Below the pieces are notes generated by a model. It made no database searches, was not told where the DNA came from, and saw only the letters and a list, made by a program, of their open reading frames with translations. Made by a program: the position numbers and the translations under genes. A stretch of DNA of 64,000 nt from positions 1 through 64,000 of the forward strand of contig NZ_SROX01000011.1 in the NCBI RefSeq assembly GCF_013141915.1, read 5' to 3'. The DNA is from Cupriavidus necator. GTDB taxonomy: Bacteria; Pseudomonadota; Gammaproteobacteria; Burkholderiales; Burkholderiaceae. This document shows, in pieces, positions 8,002-16,993 of the stretch. The number at the start of each line of letters is the position of its first letter. The stretch's first letter is position 1.

Positions 8002-10323
8002 TCAACGCACCGCGTTGCTCTCGGCCACGGCGACCGCCGTCATATTGACGATGCGGCGCGTGGTGGCCTGCGGGTTCAGGATGTGCACCGGCTTGGCCGC
8101 GCCCAGCAGGATCGGGCCCACCGTCACGCCCTGACCGCCGGTGATCTTGAGCAGGTTGAAGGCAATGTTGGCGGCGTCAAGCGTCGGCATCACGAGCAGG
8201 TTGGCGCTGCCGGCCAGCTTGGTCGACGGCAGGAAGTGGCGGCGCACGTCCTCGACCAGCGCGGCGTCGCCCTGCATTTCGCCCTCGACTTCCAGGTGCG
8301 GCGCCTCGCGCGCGAGGATCTGCGCGGCCTCGCGCATCTTGCGCGCCGACGGTCGCGTCGACGAGCCGAACATCGAGTGCGACATCAGTGCCACCTTCGG
8401 CTGCAGGCCAAAGCGCGCGATCTCTTCCGCGGCCAGCTGGGCAATGGCCGCCAGCTGCTCCGCGCTCGGGTCGTCGTTGACGAAGGTGTCGGTGATAAAC
8501 AGCGTGTACTTTTCCAGCATCAGCGCGTTCATCGCCGCAAACACATGCGCGCCCGGCGCCAGCCCGATCACGTCGCGCACGTGCTCCAGGTGCGCCTCGA
8601 AGCGGCCCACCGTGCCGCACAGCAGCGCGTCGGCATCGCCCATATGCATCAGCATGGTGCCGATCAGCGTATTGGAGCGGCGCAGCGCCACCTTGGCCAT
8701 GTCCGGGGTCACCCCGTCGCGGCCACGCAGCGCGTGGTAGGCCTCGTGGTAGGCGCGGTAGCGCGGATCGTCCTCGGGGTTGATCAGCTCGAAGTCCACG
8801 CCCGGCTTCAGGCGCAGGCCGGCCTTGTCGATGCGCATCTGGATCACGTGCGGGCGGCCGATCAGGATCGGACGGGCCAGGCCTTCGTCGACCACCGACT
8901 GCACCGCGCGCAGCACGCGCTCTTCCTCGCCCTCGGCATAGGCCACGCGCTTGGGCGCGGCCTTGGCGGCCGAGAACACCGGCTTCATGATCAGGCCGGT
9001 GTGGTAGACGTAGGTCGAGAGCTGCTGGCGATACGCTTCCAGGTCCTGGATCGGGCGCGTGGCCACGCCGGACTCTTCGGCGGCCTTGGCCACCGCCGGC
9101 GCGATCTTCTCGATCAGGCGCTGGTCGAACGGCGTCGGGATGATGTAGTCCGGGCCGAACTTCAGCTCGCGGCCACCGTAGGCGGCGGCGACGGCATCGT
9201 TGAGCTCGGCCTCAGCCAGCTCGGCGATCGCCTTCACGCAAGCCAGCTTCATCGCTTCCGTGATCTTGGTCGCGCCGCAATCGAGCGCGCCGCGGAAAAT
9301 ATACGGGAAGCACAGCACGTTGTTGACCTGGTTCGGGTAGTCCGAACGGCCGGTGGCGATGATGCAGTCCGGGCGCGCGGCCTTGGCCACTTCCGGGCGG
9401 ATTTCCGGCTCGGGGTTGGCCAGTGCCAGGATGATCGGCTTGTCGGCCATGGTCTTGACCATCTCGGCGGTCAGCACGCCGGCGGTCGAGCAACCCAGGA
9501 ACACGTCGGCGCCGTTGACGATGTCGGCCAGCGTGCGCGCCGAGGTGTCCTGCGCGTAGCGCGCCTTGTTGGCTTCCATGTTGGCGTCGCGGCCGACATA
9601 GATCACGCCCTTGGAATCGACCACCGAGATGTTCTCGCGCTTGACGCCGAGGCTGACCATGGTGTCGAGGCAGGCAATCGCCGCCGCACCGGCGCCGGAC
9701 ACGGCCAGCTTCACCTTGGCGACGTCCTTGCCAACGACCTTCAGGCCATTGAGCAGCGCCGCGGTCGAAATGATGGCGGTGCCGTGCTGGTCGTCATGGA
9801 AGACGGGGATGTTCATGCGCTCGCGCAGCTTCTGCTCGATGTAGAAGCACTCGGGCGCCTTGATGTCTTCCAGGTTGACGCCGCCCAGCGTGGGCTCCAG
9901 CGCGGCAACAATCTCGACGATCTGGTCGGGGTCGCGCGCGTCGAGCTCGATGTCGAACACGTCAATGCCGGCGAACTTCTTGAACAGGCAGCCCTTGCCC
10001 TCCATTACCGGCTTGCCGGCCAGCGGGCCGATGTCGCCCAGGCCCAGCACGGCGGTGCCGTTGGTGATCACGGCCACCAGGTTGGCGCGCGAGGTGTATT
10101 CGGCGGCGGTGGCGGGATCCTTGGCGATTTCCTCGCAGGCGTAGGCTACGCCCGGCGAATAGGCCAGCGACAGGTCACGCTGGTTGGACAGCGCCTTGGT
10201 CGCGGTGACCTGGATCTTGCCCTTGGTCGGGCTGCGGTGGTATTCCAGCGCGGCGAGGCGCAGCTGCGCTTCAGGACTGTTCGGGGCATGTTGCGGTGCA
10301 TCACCGCTGTGCTTGCTGCTCAT
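8002..10323 (-). CDS. maeB: NADP-dependent malic enzyme with phosphotransacetylase-like domain
   Basis: The 773-residue protein is a fusion. An N-terminal malic enzyme part (about 1-430) includes 'SPGVAYACEEI', 'EDIKAPECFYIEQKL' and 'PVFHDDQHGTAI', and a Rossmann NADP region follows with 'VSGAGAAAIACLD'. The C-terminal part (about 440-773) resembles phosphotransacetylase. Such MaeB enzymes decarboxylate malate to pyruvate with NADPH formation; the C-terminal domain is usually regulatory and senses acetyl-CoA rather than being catalytic. Length matches MaeB. A TAGAAT candidate -10 lies on the minus strand at 10471-10476, without a good -35. Confidence 0.93.
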   Translation of the reverse strand: MSSKHSGDAPQHAPNSPEAQLRLAALEYHRSPTKGKIQVTATKALSNQRDLSLAYSPGVAYACEEIAKDPATAAEYTSRANLVAVITNGTAVLGLGDIGPLAGKPVMEGKGCLFKKFAGIDVFDIELDARDPDQIVEIVAALEPTLGGVNLEDIKAPECFYIEQKLRERMNIPVFHDDQHGTAIISTAALLNGLKVVGKDVAKVKLAVSGAGAAAIACLDTMVSLGVKRENISVVDSKGVIYVGRDANMEANKARYAQDTSARTLADIVNGADVFLGCSTAGVLTAEMVKTMADKPIILALANPEPEIRPEVAKAARPDCIIATGRSDYPNQVNNVLCFPYIFRGALDCGATKITEAMKLACVKAIAELAEAELNDAVAAAYGGRELKFGPDYIIPTPFDQRLIEKIAPAVAKAAEESGVATRPIQDLEAYRQQLSTYVYHTGLIMKPVFSAAKAAPKRVAYAEGEEERVLRAVQSVVDEGLARPILIGRPHVIQMRIDKAGLRLKPGVDFELINPEDDPRYRAYHEAYHALRGRDGVTPDMAKVALRRSNTLIGTMLMHMGDADALLCGTVGRFEAHLEHVRDVIGLAPGAHVFAAMNALMLEKYTLFITDTFVNDDPSAEQLAAIAQLAAEEIARFGLQPKVALMSHSMFGSSTRPSARKMREAAQILAREAPHLEVEGEMQGDAALVEDVRRHFLPSTKLAGSANLLVMPTLDAANIAFNLLKITGGQGVTVGPILLGAAKPVHILNPQATTRRIVNMTAVAVAESNAVR

Positions 10324-10651
10324 TGGCTCGTCCGGAAAATGGCCCGGACCGGAAGCGCCCCTCTCACGCCATGGTTCGGCCCGGCCCGCGCGACAAGCCG
10401 GCAGCGAAGGACACCTTCTGGCAGCGAAACTGACGACTCCGGCAGACTGGGCCGGAAAAATCGAGCAGTTATTCTAGCCCACGCGCCCGCGCAAAGTACC
10501 ACCACAGCGCGGCCGGAGGCCGCATTTTGCGCCGATTGTTCGCGTTAAACAGCTTTTACCATTGGGTATGCAATGGTGGCGCAGAAGCATGCTCCTGCAT
10601 GCGTCTGCACGCATTGCGCCGGCCGGCCCCGGGACCGCCGGTCATGGCCGC
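10324..10651. other. Intergenic region upstream of maeB
   Basis: This 328-nt stretch holds the presumed maeB promoter (minus-strand TAGAAT at 10471-10476) and a GCGGCC-gga-GGCCGC hairpin near 10511-10526 followed by ATTTTG. I see no gene in it; apparent reading frames lack ribosome sites and run into maeB antisense. Confidence 0.5.
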
Positions 10652-11344
10652 CTACTTGCCGTTCTTTTCCACCTCCAGCGTCACGCGGCGCGGACGGCCG
10701 CTGTCGGACGGGAAGTCGGTGAAGGCGCTGCGGATCAGGTAGGGCATCATGGCCGGCAGGCTGCCGTTCTCGGTCTGGTTATGCGCCGTGACCTGGTAGA
10801 CCCGCTTGCCGCTGGCCGCGTCCTTGAAATACACCCGCAGGCTGGAGAATGTCACCGGCACGTCGTACACCACCGTCTGCGGCGGCCAGTAGCCCGGACC
10901 CCACGGGCCCCAGGGGCCCCACGGACGGTAGTAGCCGGGTCCCCAGTACGGGCCCCAGGGGCCGTACCACGGGTCCGGGTAGACGGTCTCGGCCACGCGC
11001 ACCAGCCCCGGCGCGGCGTCATAGTCCATGCTGACCAGGTAGCGCGCCTGCCTGGCCGGCACCTGCTCGAAGCCGGCGCCAGCCAGCGCCGCCGCCAGCC
11101 ACTGTTCATAAGTCTGCCGGTCCAGCTGGGCCGCCTGCTCAGCGCTGCGCTCGAAACTGTAGGTGCGCGGTGCGTCGTTTTGCCAGCCCGGCTGGCGGAA
11201 CGCCGTGACATCGGTGGTCACGGTGCTGGCGCATCCCGTCAGCAGCAGCGCCGCCAGCAGCGCCAGCGCGCCCCACCTCCTGCGCAGCCCCGGCCACCCG
11301 CCCGCTGCCCCTGCATCGCCGACACCGCCTGCGCGCTGCCACAT
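10652..11344 (-). CDS. DUF4136-type lipoprotein with WGP-rich insert
   Basis: The 230-residue protein has a signal peptide and lipobox LLTGC with Cys38, so it is a probable outer-membrane lipoprotein. The rest fits DUF4136 (starts VTTDVTAF, then 'YSFERSAEQAAQLDRQTYEQWLAAAL'). The middle contains an unusual Pro/Trp/Gly stretch with PWGP units repeated several times (plus-strand DNA about 10895-10975). Function is unknown. It is transcribed alone, upstream of and in the same direction as maeB but separated by 328 nt. Confidence 0.8.
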   Translation of the reverse strand: MWQRAGGVGDAGAAGGWPGLRRRWGALALLAALLLTGCASTVTTDVTAFRQPGWQNDAPRTYSFERSAEQAAQLDRQTYEQWLAAALAGAGFEQVPARQARYLVSMDYDAAPGLVRVAETVYPDPWYGPWGPYWGPGYYRPWGPWGPWGPGYWPPQTVVYDVPVTFSSLRVYFKDAASGKRVYQVTAHNQTENGSLPAMMPYLIRSAFTDFPSDSGRPRRVTLEVEKNGK

Positions 11345-11465
11345 AGTGCTACCTCGCTCTTCTGTCCACGGAAACCCTGCGTGTCTCTGAGACCACGCCA
11401 GCGGTGCGAAATTCCCTGCGGCGGCTTGGTGCGGCGCCCGCCAGACCGCGCCCCGACCCCTTGGC

Positions 11466-11471
11466 TACAAT
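11466..11471 (+). promoter_or_regulatory. Candidate -10 of pepN
   Basis: TACAAT lies 80 nt before the chosen pepN start. No good -35 is placed 16-18 nt upstream. If correct, the longer in-frame N terminus starting near 11404 cannot be translated from this transcript. Confidence 0.4.
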
Positions 11472-11550
11472 GAGGACTTCAGCGCCATGCTTTGCTTCAC
11501 GCAACTGGCCGCCCCCTTTCCTAACGGTCTTCCGAAGACAGGATCCCTCC

Positions 11551-14262
11551 ATGCTGCGCACCGACACGCCCGTTACCGTCTATCGCAAGGACTATACCCC
11601 GCCACCCTTCGCCATCGACCACGCCGAGCTGGTGCTTGAGCTCGATCCGCAGCGCACCGTGGTCACCAGCACGCTGCGCTTCGCGCGGGTGGCCGGCGCC
11701 CCCGACGCGCCGCTGGTGCTGGCCGGCGAAGAACTCGAACTGATCGGCGTCAGCCTGGATGGCAAGCCCTTCGCCAATGGCACCGTGGATGGCGGTACGC
11801 TGACCCTCCCCGGCCTGCCGGCGCAGGGCACGCTGGAGATCACCACCGCGTGCCAGCCCGCGGCAAATACCACGTTGTCGGGCCTCTATGTGTCCAACGG
11901 CAACTTCTTCACCCAGTGCGAGGCCGAGGGCTTTCGCCGCATCACCTACTTCCTGGACCGCCCCGACGTGATGGCGACCTACCGCGTCACGCTGCGCGCC
12001 GACCGCGCCGCCTATCCGGTGCTGCTGTCCAACGGCAACCTGGTGAGCCAGCGCGAACTGCCCGATGGCCGCCACGAAGCCGTGTGGGAAGACCCCTTCC
12101 CCAAGCCGTCCTACCTGTTCGCGCTGGTCGCGGGCAAGCTGGAATGCATCGAGGAACGGATCCAGTCGGCCTCCGGCCAGGACAAGCTGCTGCAAGTATG
12201 GGTCGAGCCGCGCGACCTCGACAAGACCCGCCACGCGATGGATTCGCTGATCCATTCGATCCGCTGGGACGAGCGCCGCTTCGGGCTGGAGCTGGACCTC
12301 GAGCGCTTCATGATCGTTGCCGTGGGCGACTTCAACATGGGCGCGATGGAGAACAAGGGCCTGAACATCTTCAACACCAAGTATGTGCTGGCCAACGCGC
12401 AGACCGCCACCGATACCGACTTCGCCAATATCGAAGCGGTGGTCGGCCACGAGTACTTCCACAACTGGACCGGCAACCGCGTGACCTGCCGCGACTGGTT
12501 CCAGCTGTCGCTGAAGGAAGGCCTGACGGTGTTTCGCGACCAGGAGTTTTCGGCCGACATGATGGGCTCGGAATCGGGCCGCGCGGTCAAGCGCATCGAG
12601 GATGTGCGCGTGCTGCGCCAGGTGCAGTTCCCCGAGGACGCCGGGCCGATGGCGCATCCGGTGCGCCCCGACAGCTACGAAGAGATCAACAACTTCTACA
12701 CGGTCACCGTGTACGAGAAAGGCGCCGAGGTAGTGCGCATGTACCAGACCCTGCTCGGCCGCGACGGCTTCCGCAAGGGCATGGACCTGTACTTCCAGCG
12801 CCACGACGGGCAGGCCGTGACCTGCGACGACTTCCGCGCGGCCATGGCCGATGCCAACGGCCGCGACCTGAGCCAGTTCGGCCTCTGGTACAGCCAGGCC
12901 GGCACGCCGGTGGTCACGGCCCGCACCGCGTGGAACGGCGACGACGGCAGCCTGACGCTGACGCTGTCGCAGCGCTGCCCCAAGGTCGGCATCGAGACCC
13001 GCGCCGGCACGCCCGAGAAACAGCCCTTCCATATCCCGTTCGCGCTGGGCCTGCTGGGCGCCGACGGCAAGGACCTGCCGCTGCAGCTCGAAGGCGAAAG
13101 CGCGCCCGGCGCGACCACGCGCGTGCTCGACTTCACCCAGGCCGAGCAGAGCTTCCGCTTCATCAACCTGCCGCGTGGCGCCGATGCGCCGCTGCCCTCG
13201 CTGCTGCGCAATTTCTCCGCGCCGGTGATTGTCGATGCCGAGTACACCGACGCGCAGCTGACCTTCCAGCTGGCCCACGACAGCGACGCCTTCAACCGCT
13301 GGGAAGCCGGCCAGCGCCTGGCCACGCGCGCGCTGCTGCAACTGGTGGCCGACGTACAGGCCGGGCGCGAGCTCCAGCTCGATGCGGCGCTGGTGCGCGC
13401 CATGCGCGCGGTGCTGACCGACGCCACGCTCAACCCCGCCTTCCGCGAGCAGGCGCTGGTGCTGCCCGCCGAGGCCTACCTGGCCGAGCGCATGGGGGTG
13501 GCCGATCCCGCCGCCATCCACCGCGCCCGCCAGTTCATGCGCGAAAACCTGGCGCGCGCGCTGCGGGCCGACTGGCTCGCCGCCTACGAAGCCAACGCCA
13601 CGCCGGGCCCGTACTCGCCCGATGCCGCCTCGGCGGCGCAGCGCGCGCTGCGCAACCTCGCGCTCGGCTACCTCGCCGACAGCGGCGATGCCGACATGCA
13701 GGCGCTGGCGGACCAGCAATACCAGAACGCCGACAACATGACCGACCGCTTCGCCGCGCTGTCGGCGCTGGTCAACAGCTTCGCCCCCGGCCGCGAGCAC
13801 GCGCTGGCGGACTTCTACGAACGCTTCGAAGACGACGCGCTGGTGATCGACAAGTGGTTCTCGCTGCAGGGCATGCAGCGTGGCAGCGTCGGCCCGCAGC
13901 CAGGCGGCCCGCACGCCGGCAAGCGCACCATCGATACCGTGCGCGCGCTGATGGAGCATCCCGCCTTCAACCTGCGCAACCCCAACCGCGCGCGCTCGCT
14001 GATCTTCAGCTTCTGCTCCGGCAATCCGGCGCAGTTCCATGCCGAGGACGGCTCGGGCTACCGCTTCTGGGCTGACCAGGTGCTGGCGCTGGACGCCATC
14101 AACCCGCAGGTGGCCGCACGCCTGGCGCGCGTGATGGACCGCTGGCAGAAGTACGAACTGGCGTTGCGCGACCGCATGCGCGCCGAGCTGGAACGCGTGG
14201 CCGCCAGCAGCACGCTGTCGCGCGACGTACGCGAGATCGTCGGCAAGGCGCTGGCCGGCTGA
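11551..14262 (+). CDS. pepN: Aminopeptidase N (M1 zinc metallopeptidase)
   Basis: The protein is 903 residues from the chosen ATG (MLRTDTPVTVYRKDYTPPPF), which gives the standard PepN start; the frame remains open upstream to 11404 but that extension has no family character. The M1 features are present: the exopeptidase motif in 'FNMGAMENKGLN', and zinc ligands H300, H304 and E323 in HEYFHN and the following LKEG segment. The enzyme removes N-terminal residues from cytosolic peptides during protein turnover. It is followed 88 nt later by fbp. Confidence 0.95.
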   Translation: MLRTDTPVTVYRKDYTPPPFAIDHAELVLELDPQRTVVTSTLRFARVAGAPDAPLVLAGEELELIGVSLDGKPFANGTVDGGTLTLPGLPAQGTLEITTACQPAANTTLSGLYVSNGNFFTQCEAEGFRRITYFLDRPDVMATYRVTLRADRAAYPVLLSNGNLVSQRELPDGRHEAVWEDPFPKPSYLFALVAGKLECIEERIQSASGQDKLLQVWVEPRDLDKTRHAMDSLIHSIRWDERRFGLELDLERFMIVAVGDFNMGAMENKGLNIFNTKYVLANAQTATDTDFANIEAVVGHEYFHNWTGNRVTCRDWFQLSLKEGLTVFRDQEFSADMMGSESGRAVKRIEDVRVLRQVQFPEDAGPMAHPVRPDSYEEINNFYTVTVYEKGAEVVRMYQTLLGRDGFRKGMDLYFQRHDGQAVTCDDFRAAMADANGRDLSQFGLWYSQAGTPVVTARTAWNGDDGSLTLTLSQRCPKVGIETRAGTPEKQPFHIPFALGLLGADGKDLPLQLEGESAPGATTRVLDFTQAEQSFRFINLPRGADAPLPSLLRNFSAPVIVDAEYTDAQLTFQLAHDSDAFNRWEAGQRLATRALLQLVADVQAGRELQLDAALVRAMRAVLTDATLNPAFREQALVLPAEAYLAERMGVADPAAIHRARQFMRENLARALRADWLAAYEANATPGPYSPDAASAAQRALRNLALGYLADSGDADMQALADQQYQNADNMTDRFAALSALVNSFAPGREHALADFYERFEDDALVIDKWFSLQGMQRGSVGPQPGGPHAGKRTIDTVRALMEHPAFNLRNPNRARSLIFSFCSGNPAQFHAEDGSGYRFWADQVLALDAINPQVAARLARVMDRWQKYELALRDRMRAELERVAASSTLSRDVREIVGKALAG

Positions 14263-14295
14263 GCGACACCTGCGGCACACGCCGCGCCCCCGCTG

Positions 14296-14325
14296 CCCGG
14301 CCCGGCGTGGCCGGGCATGTAGAAT
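14296..14325 (+). promoter_or_regulatory. Hairpin and -10 element upstream of fbp
   Basis: GCCCGGCC and GGCCGGGC form an 8-bp stem with a short loop between pepN and fbp. It is immediately followed by TAGAAT, a good -10, which would start a short leader containing the AAGGAGA ribosome site of fbp. The stem may damp read-through from pepN. Confidence 0.45.
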
Positions 14326-14350
14326 TGCGGCCATCCAAGGAGAACCCACC

Positions 14351-15367
14351 ATGACTCGCATCAGCCTGACCCGCTACCTGGTCGAGGAGCAGCGCCAGCA
14401 CAACACCATCCAGCCCGAACTGCGGCTCTTGATCGAAGTGGTTGCGCGTGCCTGCAAGGCCATTTCCAACGCCGTCAGCAAGGGCGCCCTCGCCGGCGTG
14501 CTGGGCTCGGCCGGCACCGGCAACGTCCAGGGCGAAACCCAGCAGAAGCTGGACGTGATCGCCAACGAAGTGCTGCTCGACGCCAATGAATGGGGCGGCC
14601 ACCTGGCCGCGATGGCATCGGAAGAAATGGAATCGTTCTACGAGATTCCCAACCGTTACCCGAAGGGCGAGTACCTGCTGATGTTCGACCCGCTCGATGG
14701 CTCGTCGAACATTGACGTCAACGTCTCCATCGGCACCATCTTCTCGGTGCTGCACATGCCCAAGCCCGGCCAGACCGTGACCGAGGCCGACTTCCTGCAG
14801 CCCGGCACGCACCAGGTCGCCGCCGGCTACGCCGTGTACGGCCCGCAGACCACGCTGGTGCTGACGGTCGGCAACGGCGTGCACATGTTCACGCTGGACC
14901 GCGAGGCCGGCAGCTTCGTGCTGACCCAGTCCAACGTCACGATTCCCGAAGACACCAAGGAATTCGCCATCAACATGTCGAACATGCGCCACTGGGCCCC
15001 GCCGGTGCGCCGCTACATCGACGAATGCCTGGCCGGCGACGAAGGCCCGCGCGGCAAGAACTTCAATATGCGCTGGGTCGCTTCGATGGTCGCCGACGTA
15101 CACCGCATCCTGACCCGCGGCGGCATCTTCATGTACCCGTGGGACAAGCGCGAGCCGGAAAAACCCGGCAAGCTGCGCCTGATGTATGAAGCCAACCCGA
15201 TGGCGATGCTGGTCGAGCAGGCCGGCGGCGCCGCCACCAACGGCGACCAGCGCATCCTCGACGTGCAGCCGGAAAAGCTGCACCAGCGGGTCTCGGTGAT
15301 CCTGGGATCGAAGAACGAAGTGGAGCGCGTCACGCGCTACCACCAGGAAGCGCAGGCCAAGGCCTGA
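14351..15367 (+). CDS. fbp: Class I fructose-1,6-bisphosphatase
   Basis: The 338-residue protein has the class I FBPase active-site motif 'DPLDGSSNIDVNVSIGTIFS' and 'WVASMVADVHRIL'/'GGIFMYPWD' segments. It hydrolyses fructose 1,6-bisphosphate to fructose 6-phosphate in gluconeogenesis. The chromosomal, monocistronic setting without Calvin-cycle genes indicates the gluconeogenic copy. AAGGAG sits 6 nt before the ATG. Confidence 0.96.
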   Translation: MTRISLTRYLVEEQRQHNTIQPELRLLIEVVARACKAISNAVSKGALAGVLGSAGTGNVQGETQQKLDVIANEVLLDANEWGGHLAAMASEEMESFYEIPNRYPKGEYLLMFDPLDGSSNIDVNVSIGTIFSVLHMPKPGQTVTEADFLQPGTHQVAAGYAVYGPQTTLVLTVGNGVHMFTLDREAGSFVLTQSNVTIPEDTKEFAINMSNMRHWAPPVRRYIDECLAGDEGPRGKNFNMRWVASMVADVHRILTRGGIFMYPWDKREPEKPGKLRLMYEANPMAMLVEQAGGAATNGDQRILDVQPEKLHQRVSVILGSKNEVERVTRYHQEAQAKA

Positions 15368-15452
15368 TTCCCGGCCAGGCTTCACTCGCACGGGGCGCAC
15401 TGCGCTCCGTTTTCCATGCCGGTGCCGGATGGCATGCGCGACACAAAAGGGG

Positions 15453-15481
15453 TTCACAAGGCCGGAAAACGCTGCTACTAT
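15453..15481 (+). promoter_or_regulatory. Promoter of tRNA-Thr
   Basis: TTCACA (15453-15458), a 17-bp spacer and TACTAT (15476-15481) form a sigma-70-type promoter that would start about 25 nt before the tRNA. Confidence 0.7.
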
Positions 15482-15512
15482 TGCGGGCTGTTCCAGTTCA
15501 CCGGAACATGTT

Positions 15513-15588
15513 GCCGAAGTAGCTCAGTCGGTAGAGCAGCTCATTCGTAATGAGAAGGTCGGGGGTTCGATTCCTCTCTTCGGCACCA
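15513..15588 (+). tRNA. tRNA-Thr (anticodon CGT)
   Basis: A 76-nt cloverleaf with 7-bp acceptor stem GCCGAAG / CTTCGGC, D-arm AGCTCAGTCGGTAGAGC, anticodon loop TTCGTAA (CGT, reading ACG), T-loop GGTTCGATTCC and an encoded 3' CCA. Confidence 0.97.
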
Positions 15589-15613
15589 CCAGAATTCAGG
15601 GCCCAGCCCCGCA

Positions 15614-15646
15614 AACCCGGACAGCGTCACGCTCTCCGGGTTTTTT
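15614..15646 (+). terminator. Terminator of tRNA-Thr
   Basis: AACCCGGA / TCCGGGTT forms the outer stem with an inner AGCG-TCA-CGCT stem, followed by six T residues. Confidence 0.88.
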
Positions 15647-15896
15647 GTTGCGCGCGTTCTGGCGGCGGTGGTGGTGCAGGCGGCAATGCCACCGGCTGGC
15701 GCCCCAGCCGGTGTGCCCACCAGTAGCGGAAGGGGTGTTCGGGATCGGGATAGAGCACCGGCTGGCTGAAGCAGCCGGCACGCTTCATCAGGAGATAGGC
15801 GGCAAGCATGGCCGCCCAGAAAGCTAGCAGTTCCACGATCACGGCCCCCGCTTGTTCCGGGTGGCCGCTTTCATTATAGGTAGCCGCCTTGGGCAT
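15627..15896 (-). CDS. Small membrane protein of unknown function
   Basis: The predicted 89-residue protein has one hydrophobic segment (about 20-36, 'VELLAFWAAMLAAYLL') and a Pro-rich tail ending in PPPPPE. I do not recognise a family. It may start at a later codon. Its 3' end overlaps the tRNA-Thr terminator on the opposite strand. Codon usage is like its neighbours, so a real gene is likely but not certain. Confidence 0.5.
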   Translation of the reverse strand: MPKAATYNESGHPEQAGAVIVELLAFWAAMLAAYLLMKRAGCFSQPVLYPDPEHPFRYWWAHRLGRQPVALPPAPPPPPERAQQKTRRA

Positions 15897-15941
15897 GGGG
15901 CCGATGACGCACCCGGGGATACCCTAGGCGCGCTGCACCCC

Positions 15942-16859
15942 TCAATAGACCTCCGGCACGATCATTTCCTTCGGCACCGGCTGGCGCACATAGTCCTCAT
16001 GGCGTTCGCGGCCGGGCAGCACCACCGTGGGCGCCTCCACTTCGGCATACGGCACCTGGCTCAGCAAGTGATGGATGCAGTTCAGCCGCGCGCGCTTCTT
16101 GTCGTCGGCCTGCACCACCCACCAAGGCGCCTCGGCGATGTGGGTGCGCTCGAGCATGATTTCCTTGGCGCGGGTGTAGTCCTCCCAGCGGCGCTGCGAT
16201 TCCAGGTCCATCGGGCTGAGCTTCCACTGCTTGAGCGGATCGTGGATGCGGCTGAGAAAGCGCAGGCGCTGCTCGTCGTGCGTGATCGAGAACCAGTACT
16301 TGATCAACTGGATGCCGGAGCGCACCAGCATCTTTTCGAATTCTGGCACCGAGCGGAAGAACTCTTCGTACTGGTCGTCGGAACAGAAGCCCATCACGCG
16401 CTCGACGCCGGCGCGGTTGTACCAGCTGCGGTCGAACAGCACGATCTCGCCGGCGGCGGGCAGTTGCGCGACGTAGCGCTGGAAATACCACTGGGTGCGT
16501 TCGCGGTCATTGGGGGCGGGCAGCGCGGCGACGCGGCAGACCCGCGGGTTCAGGCGCTGGGTGATGCGCTTGATCACGCCGCCCTTGCCGGCAGCGTCGC
16601 GCCCCTCGAACAGGATCACGACCTTGTGCCCGGTGGCCGCGACCCAGCTCTGCAGCCGCACCAGTTCGCCCTGCAGCCGGAACAGTTCGCGGAAATAGCG
16701 CCGGCGGCTGTCCTGCGCCGCCTGGTCGTCGAGTTGCACCGGATCGCCAAAGGCCTCGCTGGCCTCGCGGTCGTCCAGTTCCAGTTCGATCTCTTCGTCG
16801 TAGTAGTCGGCCACCTCGTTATGGATGCGCCGCACCAGCTCTGCTTCGCCTGGTCTCAT
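15942..16859 (-). CDS. ppk2: Polyphosphate kinase 2
   Basis: The 305-residue protein has the single PPK2 domain: Walker A EGRDAAGKGG (85-94), Walker B 'LFDRSWYNRAGVERVMGF' with D143, and the lid 'RLNPRVCRVAALPAPNDRERTQWYFQRY'. PPK2 enzymes use polyphosphate to phosphorylate nucleoside di- or monophosphates. The Ala-Pro in 'AALPAPND' and the one-domain length fit PPK2 proteins acting on NDPs or NMPs; the exact class cannot be fixed by eye. It is transcribed alone. Confidence 0.92.
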   Translation of the reverse strand: MRPGEAELVRRIHNEVADYYDEEIELELDDREASEAFGDPVQLDDQAAQDSRRRYFRELFRLQGELVRLQSWVAATGHKVVILFEGRDAAGKGGVIKRITQRLNPRVCRVAALPAPNDRERTQWYFQRYVAQLPAAGEIVLFDRSWYNRAGVERVMGFCSDDQYEEFFRSVPEFEKMLVRSGIQLIKYWFSITHDEQRLRFLSRIHDPLKQWKLSPMDLESQRRWEDYTRAKEIMLERTHIAEAPWWVVQADDKKRARLNCIHHLLSQVPYAEVEAPTVVLPGRERHEDYVRQPVPKEMIVPEVY

Positions 16860-16993
16860 CTGATCTGCTCTCCCTGTGGATACAACGCGGTCGCGGCGAT
16901 GCTGGCATGCCTGTATTGCAGCCGCATGAAGGCGGGGCAGGCTGCCTGCCCCGCCCCGCTCCGGTTGTAGTGAGTGCGTCCAGAATACGCCGG

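Noticed and set aside
8083..10548. 821-residue plus-strand frame opposite maeB
   Set aside because: Low-complexity shadow of a clear malic enzyme gene on the other strand.
11521..14361. 946-residue minus-strand frame opposite pepN
   Set aside because: Shadow frame; pepN has intact catalytic motifs and normal length.
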